The translations under genes were made by a program, and so were the position numbers. This document shows positions 41,529-49,888 of a DNA stretch of 64,000 nt, piece after piece. Source of the stretch: JACDAN01 sp036380355 (GTDB lineage Bacteria; Actinomycetota; Thermoleophilia; Gaiellales; Gaiellaceae). The first letter of the stretch is position 1, and every line of letters starts with the position of its first letter. Location: contig DASVEW010000032.1 of the NCBI GenBank assembly GCA_036380355.1, positions 1 through 64,000 on the forward strand. Direction: 5' to 3'. A model generated the notes under the pieces. The model was not told the origin of the DNA. It searched no databases and saw only the letters and a program-made list of their open reading frames with translations.

Positions 41529-42391
41529 AGGTCGCGAGCTCGCCGCAGGAGCTGGGAGCCGGCGACCGCGCCGTCGCGATCGGCACGTTCGACGGCGTTC
41601 ACCTCGGCCACCGTCGGGTCCTCGAGGCGGCGCTCGCGGCCGGCCCGCAGGCTGCCGTCGTCACGTTCGACCCGCATCCGCGGGTCGCGCTCGGGCACCG
41701 CGTCGAGCTGATCACGACGCTGGAGCGCCGGCTCGAGCTGATCGCGGCGCTCGGCGTGCCGGAGACGCTCGTGGTGCCCTTCACGCCCGACCTCTCGCTC
41801 GCGACGCCGGAGGAGTTCGCCCGGTCCGTGCTCGAGCCGCTCGGGGCCCGTGTCGTCGTCGCCGGCGCCAACTTCCGCTTCGGGCGCGGCCGGTCCGGCG
41901 ATCTCGACACGCTGGCGGGGCTCGGCTTCGACGCGCGGCCCGTCCCGCTCGTCGAAGGCGTCTCGTCGAGCCGGATCCGCCAGCTCGTCACCGCCGGGGA
42001 GGTCTGGCGGGCCGCGAAGATCCTCGGACGGCCGGTCGAGGTCGAGGGCACAGTGGTCGCGGGCGACGCGAGGGGCGGAACGCTCGGCTTCCCGACCGCG
42101 AACATCGCCGCGCCGTCCGATCTCCTCGTGCCCCCGTTCGGGATCTACGCCGGCGAGGCGCTCGGACATCGCGCGGCGACCTCGATCGGCGTCAACCCGC
42201 ACTACGGCGGCGAGGAGCGCCGGATCGAGGCGTTCCTCCTCGACTACGAGGGGGATCTCTACGGCCGCCGGCTGGTCGTGGAGCTGTGGGAGCGGCTTCG
42301 CGAGGAGCGCGCCTTCGAGTCCGAGAGCGAGCTGATCGCGCAGATCGGAAAGGATGTCGAGGCGACCCGTGCGGCGGTCAAGCCTGTGTAA
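41525..42391 (+). CDS. ribF: Bifunctional riboflavin kinase/FAD synthetase
   Basis: 288 residues from GTG 41525. The N-terminal FAD synthetase half has AIGTFDGVHLGHRRVL and a late SSSRIRQLVTAGE; the riboflavin kinase half has GTVVAGDARGGTLGFPTANI and the catalytic IEAFLLDYEGDLYG. It makes FMN and FAD. No FMN riboswitch is visible upstream because translation is coupled to truB. Confidence 0.96.
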   Translation: MKVASSPQELGAGDRAVAIGTFDGVHLGHRRVLEAALAAGPQAAVVTFDPHPRVALGHRVELITTLERRLELIAALGVPETLVVPFTPDLSLATPEEFARSVLEPLGARVVVAGANFRFGRGRSGDLDTLAGLGFDARPVPLVEGVSSSRIRQLVTAGEVWRAAKILGRPVEVEGTVVAGDARGGTLGFPTANIAAPSDLLVPPFGIYAGEALGHRAATSIGVNPHYGGEERRIEAFLLDYEGDLYGRRLVVELWERLREERAFESESELIAQIGKDVEATRAAVKPV

Positions 42392-42441
42392 GACGGTCGG
42401 AAACGGCGCAAGTTTTTGCAAATTGCGGAATCTCCCCTGGC

Positions 42442-42669
42442 ATGGGAGGCAACGACAGTGGCGGGCGGCCGCTCTCGCGCATCGAGCGCGTCCGCTGTCT
42501 CAACTGCAGCGCGTCGTACGTGAAGCCCGCGGGCGGGGGAACCGTCAGCGCCAATCCCGGCTGCCCGGAATGCGGGTACGTCGGGTGGGTGCTCGAGCAG
42601 GTGCCGGTCACCGAGGATGCCGGGCCGAGCCGCTCCTTCGTGGGTCGCCTGCGGCGCCGGACCGGCTGA
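42442..42669 (+). CDS. Small zinc-ribbon protein
   Basis: 75 residues from ATG 42442. VRCLNCSASYVKP and GCPECGYVGW give a CxxC-CxxC zinc ribbon with a basic C-terminus (FVGRLRRRTG). Function is unknown; such ribbons often bind nucleic acid or ribosomal particles. The upstream 50 bases contain the AT-rich palindrome TTTGCAAA, perhaps its promoter region. The 3' end overlaps the convergent gamma-glutamyltransferase gene by 62 bases. Confidence 0.72.
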   Translation: MGGNDSGGRPLSRIERVRCLNCSASYVKPAGGGTVSANPGCPECGYVGWVLEQVPVTEDAGPSRSFVGRLRRRTG

Positions 42670-43951
42670 CCGCGCTGACACCGCCGAAGTAATGGTGAAG
42701 CGCCGGCCAGGGTCGAACGGCAAAGCCCGCAGCCTCGAGGTCCTCCGGGACGTGGTCGGGGAAGCCGGGCTCGAGGTGGACGAGGTCGCCGACGGGATGA
42801 AGACGTGGCCGCTCCACGGCATCCCGGGCGCTCAGGCCTTCGTCGAGCACGCCGGCGACGACCTGGACGAGCGCGCTGCGCAGCCGGGTCCCGCCCGCCG
42901 CGCCGAGGGCAAGCGCTAGGCCGTCGCCGTCGAAGGCGAGCGTGGGCGCCATCATGCTGGCCATCCGCTGCCCGGGGACGAGCTCGCCCACAAGGAGATC
43001 CGCCTCGCCGAGCATCGAGTTCAGATGGAGGTCCAGGCCGGACAACCAGTCGCCCGACCCGAGCCCCAGGCTCGTCGTGAGGACGACGGCGTTCCCGGCG
43101 CTGTCCACGACGGTCACGTTCGTCGTGTCGCCATGCCGGTCCGACTCTGAGAGCGCCCTGGCGAGCCGAATGGGGTCAGACCCCGTTAGGGACCTGTAAA
43201 GCGGCAGCGGGCTGGACAGGCCCCTTCGGCACACGAACTCGACGCCCTGGCGCGACGCCCGCCCCGGCTCGCCCCAGATCGGCTCGTACGAGCTGAGATC
43301 CTCAGGGGAAACGAGGCCGCCGCGCTCCTCCATCAGGGCGAGCAGCGCCGACTCGACGGTCGGGCTGCCGGCGCCCTCCCTGGCGATCGCCTCGAGCGCC
43401 GGCACGAGGCCCGGCTGCTCGAGCCGGTCTCCCTCGGCGAGGAGGCGGCCGTCCCGCCGGTAGATCCGCCCGCCCTCGCGCATGGTCATCACGGCCGCGA
43501 GCATCTCCAGGCACGCGGCGTGCGCCCGCGGAAACTCCGTTCCGTCGCGCGCCAGCCGCAGCGCAGGCTCCACGAGCCGCGCCCAGGGGAGGCTCCCGTC
43601 CCGCCGCCAGAGCTCGCCGAGGCCGGCGAGCACACCGGGCACGCCGCACGAGCCGATGCCGACCGCGTAGTGGACGAGCTCGGTGCCGAAGGGAACCTGC
43701 AGGTGCTCCAGCGGAACTCGCCGCTCGCCTCCGAGGCCCGGCACGGCGACGAAGAAGTCGAGCGTCCGCACCTCCCCGTCGGAGAGCACGATCGCGTGCC
43801 CGCCGCCCAGGAGGCCGGTCATGACCGTTTCGGCCACGCAGGAGGCCAGGCAGGCCGCCACGGCCGCATCGGCTGCATTCCCGCCCTCCTCGAGGATCTC
43901 GACGCCGGCGTCGACGGTCGCGGGATGTCCCGCAGCCACGGCGGCTCTCAT
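42608..43951 (-). CDS. Gamma-glutamyltransferase family protein
   Basis: 447 residues. The GGT fold is shown by AAGHPATVDAGVEILEEGGNAADAAVAA and TGLLGGGHAIVLSDG at the start, and the autoprocessing site is probably the Thr pair in RHGDTTNVTVVDSAGNAVVLT near 275. The catalytic-loop RMASMMAPTLAF replaces the common RPxSSMxP. No signal peptide is seen, unlike periplasmic GGT. It may act in gamma-glutamyl or D-Glu peptide breakdown. A GGGGTCAGACCCC palindrome lies within the gene. Confidence 0.88.
   Translation of the reverse strand: MRAAVAAGHPATVDAGVEILEEGGNAADAAVAACLASCVAETVMTGLLGGGHAIVLSDGEVRTLDFFVAVPGLGGERRVPLEHLQVPFGTELVHYAVGIGSCGVPGVLAGLGELWRRDGSLPWARLVEPALRLARDGTEFPRAHAACLEMLAAVMTMREGGRIYRRDGRLLAEGDRLEQPGLVPALEAIAREGAGSPTVESALLALMEERGGLVSPEDLSSYEPIWGEPGRASRQGVEFVCRRGLSSPLPLYRSLTGSDPIRLARALSESDRHGDTTNVTVVDSAGNAVVLTTSLGLGSGDWLSGLDLHLNSMLGEADLLVGELVPGQRMASMMAPTLAFDGDGLALALGAAGGTRLRSALVQVVAGVLDEGLSARDAVERPRLHPVGDLVHLEPGFPDHVPEDLEAAGFAVRPWPALHHYFGGVSAVSRSGAAGDPRRSGSARHPR
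43172..43184. repeat. GGGGTCAGACCCC palindrome (inside the gamma-glutamyltransferase gene)
   Basis: Identical to the copies at 24237 and 58206. On the gene strand it encodes part of LTGSDPIRL just before the catalytic region. Confidence 0.6.
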
Positions 43952-43987
43952 GCGTTGCTACCCTAACGGCGCCCGCAGACCCGGCTC

Positions 43988-44008
43988 GCCATGCAGCTTC
44001 CGCATGGC
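43988..44008 (+). other. Hairpin in the rpsO leader
   Basis: GCCATGC and GCATGGC pair perfectly around a seven-base loop, about 25 bases upstream of the rpsO ribosome binding site. S15 autoregulates its message in many bacteria through leader structures, but this one is too simple to assign. Confidence 0.5.
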
Positions 44009-44048
44009 ACGGCGGGGACTGCGGATTCGTCTAGAGGAGGTCAACAAG

Positions 44049-44318
44049 GTGACCCTCACCAAGGAAGCCAAGCAGGAGATCATCGGAAAGCATGGTCGCG
44101 CGGAGGCCGATACGGGCTCTGCCGAGGTGCAGATCGCCCTGCTCACCGCGCGCATCAACTACCTCACCGAGCATCTGCGCACCCACGCGAAGGATCACTA
44201 CTCGCGCCGGGGGCTGCTCAAGCTCGTCGGTAAGCGCCGGCGGCTGCTCAACTACCTGCAGAAGAAGGATCTCGAGGGTTACCGGAATCTGATCAAGGAG
44301 CTCGGTCTGCGGAGATAG
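44049..44318 (+). CDS. rpsO: 30S ribosomal protein S15
   Basis: 89 residues from GTG 44049, seven bases after a strong AGAGGAGGTC site. TKEAKQEIIGKHGRAEADTGS and AKDHYSRRGLLKLVGKRRRLLNYL are the S15 signature; the usual four-helix protein binds 16S rRNA. pnp follows, the universal order. Confidence 0.98.
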   Translation: MTLTKEAKQEIIGKHGRAEADTGSAEVQIALLTARINYLTEHLRTHAKDHYSRRGLLKLVGKRRRLLNYLQKKDLEGYRNLIKELGLRR

Positions 44319-44337
44319 GCGCAGGGAGCAATCGGAG

Positions 44338-44444
44338 GGTGGAAGTTTGGGCGAGCCCTTCTGGGCACGCGGAGCCAGACTGCAGTCTGGCACCGCCGAA
44401 CGGAAGAGCTGACCCAAACCTCCACTCTCCACGAAGAGTGGAGG
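44338..44444 (+). promoter_or_regulatory. Bistable RNA leader of pnp
   Basis: Two exclusive pairings are possible. GGTGGAAGTTTGGG (44338-44351) pairs with CCCAAACCTCCACT (44413-44426) at 13 of 14 positions. The same CCTCCACTCT (44419-44428) pairs with AGAGTGGAGG (44435-44444), which contains the pnp ribosome binding site GGAGG. An 18-base perfect palindrome GCCAGACTGCAGTCTGGC (44374-44391) lies between. Forming the first stem would free the ribosome binding site. This looks like a translational switch, perhaps for PNPase autocontrol. Confidence 0.7.
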
Positions 44445-44448
44445 ACAG

Positions 44449-46935
44449 ATGAGCATTGCAGTACAGGGCCCGACGCGCGTCTCGGTCGAGATCGGCGGAC
44501 AGGAGCTCTCTTTCGAGACGGGGAAGCTGGCCAAGCAGGCCGACGGCGCCGTCGTCGTGCGCTCCGGCGACACGATGGTGCTGTCGACGGCCCAGGGCCG
44601 GATGGAGGCCCGCGAGGGCGCCGACTTCTTCCCCCTGACCGTCGACGTCGAGGAGCGGATGTACGCCGCGGGCAAGATCCCCGGCGGCTTCTTCAAGCGC
44701 GAGGGGCGCCCCACCGAGCGGGCGATCCTGACCGCGCGGATGATCGACCGCCCGATCCGGCCGCTGTGGCCGAAGGGCTACAAGAACGAGGTACAGGTGA
44801 TCTGCACCGTCCTGTCGGCGGACATGGTCGTCCCGCACGACATCCTCTGCATCAACGGCGCGTCGGCGGCGCTGATGATCTCGCCGCTGCCCTTCATGGG
44901 GCCGGTGGGAGCCGTCCGGATCGGCCAGCTGAACGGTGAGCTGACCCTCAACCCGACGCTCCAGGAGATCGAGGAGAGCACGCTCGACCTGATCGTCGTC
45001 GGCACGAAGGAGGGCCTGACGATGGTCGAGGCCGGCGCGCAGGAGATCCCCGAGGACCTGCTCCTCGAGGCGCTCGAGCTCGCGCACGCCGAGATCATCA
45101 AGATCTGCGAGATCCAGGAGGACCTCCGCGAGCAGGTCGGCAAGGCCAAGTGGCTCGATCGACAGCTCACCACCGAGCTCGAGGAGCGCTTCGGCGACCG
45201 GATCCGCGAGCGCATCCTGAGCGAGGGCCTCCGCGAGGGCGGCGCCATCGTCGAGGAGATCCTCCTCGAGGAGTGCCCGCCCCTCGAGATGAGCTCGAGC
45301 GAGGAGGACATCCTCCGCCAGCTCCAGCACAAGATGTCGCTGGACCTGCTCCTCGACAAGACCCGTCTGGCGGTCGTCGAGGCGCCGGTGAGGGAGCAGT
45401 TCGAGGACGACCTCCGGGCGCTCACCGAGGCGGAGCAGGACTCGAAGGAGCTGCGCTCCGCCAAGCGGGCGCTGCTCTTCGACCGGATCATCGAGACCGT
45501 GGAGCTGCCGTTCCCGATCGGGCCGGCCACCGTCGAGGGCGAGCGGCCGACCGTCAAGGACGGCCTCACGCGCCAGTTCGTCAAGCGCGCCGCCGAGGCG
45601 ATCTACAAGCAGCTCGTCCGTCAGAAGATCGCCGTCGACAAGCGGCGGCCTGACGGGCGCGCCGCCGACGAGATCAGGCCGATCGAGTGCGAGGTCGGCG
45701 TCTCGCCCAGAACGCACGGATCTGCGCTCTTCACGCGCGGCCAGACGCAGATCATGTCGCTGCTCACGCTCGGCACGGCCAAGGAGGGTCAGCGGATCGA
45801 CGACCTCTCCCTCGAGCAGGAGCGGCGCTTCATGCACCACTACAACTTCCCGCCCTACTCGGTCGGCGAGACCGGGTTCATGCGGGGCCCGAAGCGGCGT
45901 GACATCGGGCACGGCGCGCTCGCGCAGCGGGCACTCGAGCCGATCATCCCCGCGCCGGACGAGTTCCCGTACACGATCCGCATCGTGTCGGAGACGCTCG
46001 AGTCGAACGGCTCGTCGTCGATGGGCTCCGTCTGCGCCTCGACGCTTGCGCTGATGGACGCCGGCGTGCCGATCAAGGCGCCGGTCGGCGGGATTGCGAT
46101 GGGCCTCGTCAAGGAAGGCGACGACTACGTGATCCTGACGGACATCCAGGGCGCGGAGGACCACCTCGGCGACATGGACTTCAAGGTCGCCGGCACCCGT
46201 GACGGCGTGACCGCGCTCCAGATGGACATCAAGATCACCGGCGTCACGCAGGAGATCATGCGGAACGCGCTCGAGCAGGCGAAGCGGGCGCGGGACTTCA
46301 TCCTCGACAAGATGCTGGAGGCGATTCCCGAGTCGCGCGAGCAGCTCAGGGATCACGCCCCGCGCATCTCGACGATCAAGATCAACCCGGAGTTCATCGG
46401 GATGGTCATCGGCAAGGGCGGCGAGACGATCCGCTCGCTCGAGGCCGAGTACGACGTCCAGATCGACATCGAGGAGGACGGCACGATCCTCGTCTACGCC
46501 ACGGAGGGCAAGAACGCCGAGGCTGCGATGGCGGCGATCGACGCGCTGACGAAGGAGCCCGAGGTGGGGGACACCTACACGGGCAAGGTGGTTAAGACAA
46601 CCCAGTTCGGCGCGTTCGTCGAGCTCAAGAAGGGCACCGACGGCCTGCTCCACGTCTCGAACGTCGGCCCGGGGCGAGTCGGCCACATCGAGGACGTGAT
46701 CAACCGCGGAGACGTGCTCGACGTCGTCGTGCAGGAGGTCGACAAGGAGCGGGGCCGCATCGGGCTCAAGCTGGTCGCCAAGCACGAGAACGGCGCGATG
46801 GTCTCGCCCGAGGAGCTGATCGAGCGCGCGAAGAACGCGCCAGAGCGGCCGCGCGAGGAGCGTCCTCCGCGCCGCGACGGCGGGCGGGGCGGCGGCCGTG
46901 GCGGCCGAGACCGCGAGCGCGGCAGGCGCGACTGA
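44449..46935 (+). CDS. pnp: Polyribonucleotide nucleotidyltransferase (PNPase)
   Basis: 828 residues with two RNase PH domains (first GKIPGGFFKREGRPTERAIL; second RTHGSALFTRGQTQ with phosphorolytic site SNGSSSMGSVC), a KH domain (GMVIGKGGETIRSLEAEYD) and an S1 domain (GDTYTGKVVKTTQFGAFVEL). The C-terminus is an Arg/Gly-rich tail (GGRGGGRGGRDRERGRRD) likely to bind RNA. It degrades mRNA 3' to 5' using phosphate. Confidence 0.98.
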   Translation: MSIAVQGPTRVSVEIGGQELSFETGKLAKQADGAVVVRSGDTMVLSTAQGRMEAREGADFFPLTVDVEERMYAAGKIPGGFFKREGRPTERAILTARMIDRPIRPLWPKGYKNEVQVICTVLSADMVVPHDILCINGASAALMISPLPFMGPVGAVRIGQLNGELTLNPTLQEIEESTLDLIVVGTKEGLTMVEAGAQEIPEDLLLEALELAHAEIIKICEIQEDLREQVGKAKWLDRQLTTELEERFGDRIRERILSEGLREGGAIVEEILLEECPPLEMSSSEEDILRQLQHKMSLDLLLDKTRLAVVEAPVREQFEDDLRALTEAEQDSKELRSAKRALLFDRIIETVELPFPIGPATVEGERPTVKDGLTRQFVKRAAEAIYKQLVRQKIAVDKRRPDGRAADEIRPIECEVGVSPRTHGSALFTRGQTQIMSLLTLGTAKEGQRIDDLSLEQERRFMHHYNFPPYSVGETGFMRGPKRRDIGHGALAQRALEPIIPAPDEFPYTIRIVSETLESNGSSSMGSVCASTLALMDAGVPIKAPVGGIAMGLVKEGDDYVILTDIQGAEDHLGDMDFKVAGTRDGVTALQMDIKITGVTQEIMRNALEQAKRARDFILDKMLEAIPESREQLRDHAPRISTIKINPEFIGMVIGKGGETIRSLEAEYDVQIDIEEDGTILVYATEGKNAEAAMAAIDALTKEPEVGDTYTGKVVKTTQFGAFVELKKGTDGLLHVSNVGPGRVGHIEDVINRGDVLDVVVQEVDKERGRIGLKLVAKHENGAMVSPEELIERAKNAPERPREERPPRRDGGRGGGRGGRDRERGRRD

Positions 46936-46953
46936 GCGACTGACGTAGGAACC

Positions 46954-46979
46954 AGGAGGGCCGCGGGAGCGGCCCTCCT
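46954..46979 (+). terminator. Terminator-like hairpin after pnp
   Basis: An 11-base-pair perfect stem AGGAGGGCCGC/GCGGCCCTCCT with a GGGA loop, 18 bases after the pnp stop. No T-tract follows, so termination efficiency is uncertain. The next gene has its own -10-like TACGAT (46982-46987) six bases ahead of its ATG. Confidence 0.65.
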
Positions 46980-46993
46980 ACTACGATCAGCCC

Positions 46994-48286
46994 ATGCAGA
47001 AGTACGTCCTCTCCGAGCTCGATTCCGGCCAGCGGGTCGTCACCGAGCGGTTGACGCACGTTCGTTCGGTCGCGCTCGGGTTCTGGATCGGCGCAGGCTC
47101 GCGCGACGAGCGGGACGAGCGGGCGGGCGTCTCCCACTTCATCGAGCACCTGCTCTTCAAGGGCACCGAGCGGTACACCGCGCAGGAGATCGCCGAGGTC
47201 TTCGACGCCATGGGCGGCGAGCTCAACGCGGCCACTTCCCGGGAGCACACGGTCGTCTACGCCCGGGTCGCCGACCACCACCTCGACGAGGCGATCGACG
47301 TCATGAGCGACATGGTCTACGCGCCGCTCTTCGCCGAGGTGGACTCGGAGCGCGAGGTCGTCCTCGAGGAGATCGCGATGTACGAGGACCAGCCGCAGGA
47401 GCTCGTCCACGACCTGATCGCCGAAGCCGTCTTCGGGCACCATCCGCTCGGCCGGCCGGTGATCGGGACGGCCGAGGTGATCTCCTCGATCTCGCGCCGC
47501 GCGATCACGGCGTACCACCGCTCGATGTACGTCCCCGGCAACGTCGTGGTCGCGGCAGCGGGGAGCCTCGACCACAACGCGCTGCTCGGCCTTCTCGAGC
47601 GCGCGGAGGAGAAGGTGGGGGACAGCCCCGCGCGCGGGAGGCGCGTCCGCGCGCCGCTCGTGAAGCCGCCGCCACCCGACCTGCGGTTCATGCGCAAGGA
47701 CACGGAGCAGTACCACCTCTGCCTGGGCGCGCCGGGCATCGCGCGCTCCGACAGGCGGCGCTTCGCCGCCTCGCTGCTGGACGCGATCCTCGGCGGCTCC
47801 GCCTCCTCGCGGCTCTTCCAGGAGATCCGCGAGAAGCGGGGGATGGCCTACGCGGTCTACACCTTCGCCTCGCAGTACACGGACACCGGCCAGGTCGGGC
47901 TCTACGTCGGCACGCGCGAGGAGAACCTCGGCCCGTGCCTGGAGATCGCGGCCGAGCAGATCGCGGACGTCGCAGCCGGCAACCTGCGGCCGAACGAGCT
48001 GGAGCGCGCGAAGGAGAACCTCAAGGGGCGGATCCTGCTCTCGATGGAGGCGACGTCGAGCCGGATGAGCCGCCTCGGCAAGTCGCTCATCACCGACACC
48101 GAGATGCTCTCGCTCGACCGGATCATCGCGGAGATCGACGCCGTGGAGCCCGAGAGCCTCGCCGAGCTGGCCGGGGTGCTGCTGGCACCGGAGCGGCTGT
48201 CCGCGGCGGCGATCGGGCCGAGCGAGGATCGCTTCCTCGCCGCCGTCGAGCGGGTGAACCCGTCGCTCGCGGCCGCGGCGGCGTGA
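46994..48286 (+). CDS. M16-family zinc peptidase (processing-peptidase-like)
   Basis: 430 residues. The inverted zinc motif HFIEH (H48, E51, H52) is in SHFIEHLLFKGTERYTAQEI, and the third ligand Glu is expected in ELNAATSREHTVVYA. Members (YmxG/PqqL-like) degrade or process peptides and are usually found after pnp in actinobacteria. The -10 hexamer close to the ATG suggests a leaderless message. It overlaps dapB by four bases (GTGA). Confidence 0.93.
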   Translation: MQKYVLSELDSGQRVVTERLTHVRSVALGFWIGAGSRDERDERAGVSHFIEHLLFKGTERYTAQEIAEVFDAMGGELNAATSREHTVVYARVADHHLDEAIDVMSDMVYAPLFAEVDSEREVVLEEIAMYEDQPQELVHDLIAEAVFGHHPLGRPVIGTAEVISSISRRAITAYHRSMYVPGNVVVAAAGSLDHNALLGLLERAEEKVGDSPARGRRVRAPLVKPPPPDLRFMRKDTEQYHLCLGAPGIARSDRRRFAASLLDAILGGSASSRLFQEIREKRGMAYAVYTFASQYTDTGQVGLYVGTREENLGPCLEIAAEQIADVAAGNLRPNELERAKENLKGRILLSMEATSSRMSRLGKSLITDTEMLSLDRIIAEIDAVEPESLAELAGVLLAPERLSAAAIGPSEDRFLAAVERVNPSLAAAAA

Positions 48287-48888
48287 GGATCGTCCTCAAC
48301 GGCCGCGGCGGGAAGGTCGGCTCGGTGCTCGGGCCGGCGCTCGAGGCGGCCGGTCACGAGCTCGTGGAGCTGGACGACGCCGAGGCGATGGTGGACTTCA
48401 CGGCCCCGGAGGCAGTGGAGGCGAACGTCCGGGCCGCAATCGAGTGCGGAATCCCGTGCGTGGTAGGAACGAGCGGCTGGGCGGCGGAGGGAGTCGACCA
48501 GGCGGCCCGAGAGCAGGGCGTCGCCGTCCTGTACGCGCCGAACTTCGCGCTCGGCGCGGTGCTGATGATGCGCTTCGCCGAGCAGGCCGCCCGCTACCTG
48601 CCGCGGGCCGAGATCGTCGAGCTGCACGGGGAGGCGAAGAAAGACGCGCCGTCCGGCACGGCCAGGGCTACGGCCGAGCTCGTCGGAGGAGCCGAGATCC
48701 ACTCAGTGCGCCTCCCGGGCCTCGTCGCCCACCAGGAGGTGCTGTTCGGCGCCGACGGGCAGCTGCTCACGATCCGGCACGACGCCTTCAACCGGGAGGC
48801 GTACATCCCCGGCGTCCTGCTCGCGCTCGATCGTGTCGCAGACCTCCCTCCGGGCGTTACCGTGGGTCTCGAGACCCTCCTTGACTGA
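48283..48888 (+). CDS. dapB: 4-hydroxy-tetrahydrodipicolinate reductase, short form
   Basis: 201 residues from GTG 48283. The NAD(P) site is RIVLNGRGGKVGSVL, followed by MVDFTAP, VVGTSGW, and the catalytic region ELHGEAKKDAPSGTA, where the usual HH is HG: the first His is kept. The length is well below the typical 245-270 because the Rossmann part lacks a segment between the first strand and MVDFTAP. It supplies meso-diaminopimelate and lysine precursors; dapA is at 51290. Confidence 0.93.
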   Translation: MRIVLNGRGGKVGSVLGPALEAAGHELVELDDAEAMVDFTAPEAVEANVRAAIECGIPCVVGTSGWAAEGVDQAAREQGVAVLYAPNFALGAVLMMRFAEQAARYLPRAEIVELHGEAKKDAPSGTARATAELVGGAEIHSVRLPGLVAHQEVLFGADGQLLTIRHDAFNREAYIPGVLLALDRVADLPPGVTVGLETLLD

Positions 48889-49276
48889 GCTCGCCCGCGG
48901 AAAGCAGCGCTGCTACCTCGTCTACGCCGTCGCGCCGGACGGTGTGACGGCCAGGCAGGCCAACGAGCTCCTGAACGAGTACGTCGAGGACCGCCGACGC
49001 GGCTTCGTCATCTTCCACGACCACTTCACGGGCAAGCCGCACGGCGGCATCGCCGTCTTCGACGTCCGCGACGAGGAGGCGTTCGGACTGCTGGAGGACC
49101 CGGGGCCGCTCGCCGGCTGGGATCTCCGGGTGCATTCGTTCACCTTCTCACTCGCCGCGACCGGGTTCGCTGCCCAGATGGCGCTCACGGCCGAGGCCTA
49201 CGGCGGCAAGAAGCTCGAGGAGCTGCGTGCGGAGGAGGCGGAGGACGAGCGCTTCTGGTGGCTCCGGCGTGATTGA
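48881..49276 (+). CDS. Uncharacterised 131-residue protein, perhaps YCII-like
   Basis: Starts at TTG 48881, overlapping the dapB stop by eight bases. The pattern CYLVYAVAPDGVTARQANELL, GFVIFHDHFTGKPHGGIAVFDV and FTFSLAATGFAAQMALTAE suggests a compact ferredoxin-like fold similar to YCII proteins, with conserved His and Asp in FHDHF. I do not recognise the family for certain. It is translated with dapB and the macrodomain gene. Confidence 0.72.
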   Translation: MTELARGKQRCYLVYAVAPDGVTARQANELLNEYVEDRRRGFVIFHDHFTGKPHGGIAVFDVRDEEAFGLLEDPGPLAGWDLRVHSFTFSLAATGFAAQMALTAEAYGGKKLEELRAEEAEDERFWWLRRD

Positions 49277-49784
49277 GCTGTCCGTCATGGAGGGGGACAT
49301 CACGACGCTCGAGGTCGACGCGATCGCCAACGCGGCGAACGACGCGCTCTGGATGGGAGCCGGCGTCGCCGGCGCCATCAAGCGGGCCGGGGGAGAGGAG
49401 ATCGAGCGCGAGGCGGTCGCCAAGGGGCCGATCGAGATCGGCGAGGCGGTCGCCACGGGCGCCGGGCGACTGGCTGCGAAGTGGGTCGTCCACGGTGCGG
49501 TGATGGGACAGGATCTCCGCACCGACGCGGACCTCGTCCGCCGGACGACGGAGAGCTGCCTCCGCGTCGCGGACGAGCTCGGCGCCGAATCCGTGGCCCT
49601 ACCGGCGTTCGGCACCGGCGTCGGCGGGTTCCCGCTCGACGAGTGCGCCCGGATCATGGTCGAGGCAGCGCGCGCCCACCGTCCGGCGTCGCTGAAACGG
49701 GTCGTCTTCGCCGTCTTCGGCGCCGAGCCGAAGCGCGCCTTCGATCGGGCGCTGGCGGGAGCGCCAGGCGAGCCCGGAGAGTAA
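49269..49784 (+). CDS. Macrodomain protein (ADP-ribose/O-acetyl-ADP-ribose hydrolase type)
   Basis: 171 residues from GTG 49269 (ATG 49287 is an alternative). EGDITTLEVDAIANAANDALWMGAGVAGAI is the macrodomain ligand loop, and ALPAFGTGVGGFPLDECARIM the second. Relatives remove ADP-ribose from proteins or hydrolyse O-acetyl-ADP-ribose. The usual N-A-A-N has a variant ANDALWMG. The stop codon lies inside an AAGCAACA-type palindrome. Confidence 0.9.
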   Translation: MIELSVMEGDITTLEVDAIANAANDALWMGAGVAGAIKRAGGEEIEREAVAKGPIEIGEAVATGAGRLAAKWVVHGAVMGQDLRTDADLVRRTTESCLRVADELGAESVALPAFGTGVGGFPLDECARIMVEAARAHRPASLKRVVFAVFGAEPKRAFDRALAGAPGEPGE

Positions 49785-49859
49785 GCAACACTGTGTTACT
49801 TACCGCCCGAGGCCGCGGCTGGACGGCGATTCCCGGCCTTGTAACACAGTGTTACTTGG
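49782..49859. repeat. Pair of AAGTAACAC/GTGTTACTT palindromes
   Basis: TAAGCAACACTGTGTTACTTA (49782-49802) and TTGTAACACAGTGTTACTTGG (49839-49859) are two near-perfect palindromes of the same family, with centres 56 bases apart. The second overlaps the expected -35 region of the MerB-like gene, whose -10 may be TAAGGT (49877-49882). They could be operators or a pair of REP-like repeats; another family member lies in coaBC. Confidence 0.65.
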
Positions 49860-49888
49860 CCTTCGGGCGCCCTGGGTAAGGTCGCACC

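Noticed and set aside
41450..41540. FMN riboswitch before ribF
   Set aside because: ribF overlaps truB by four bases and no leader is available.
44293..46785. An 830-codon minus-strand frame opposite pnp
   Set aside because: Shadow of pnp; no motif or ribosome binding site.
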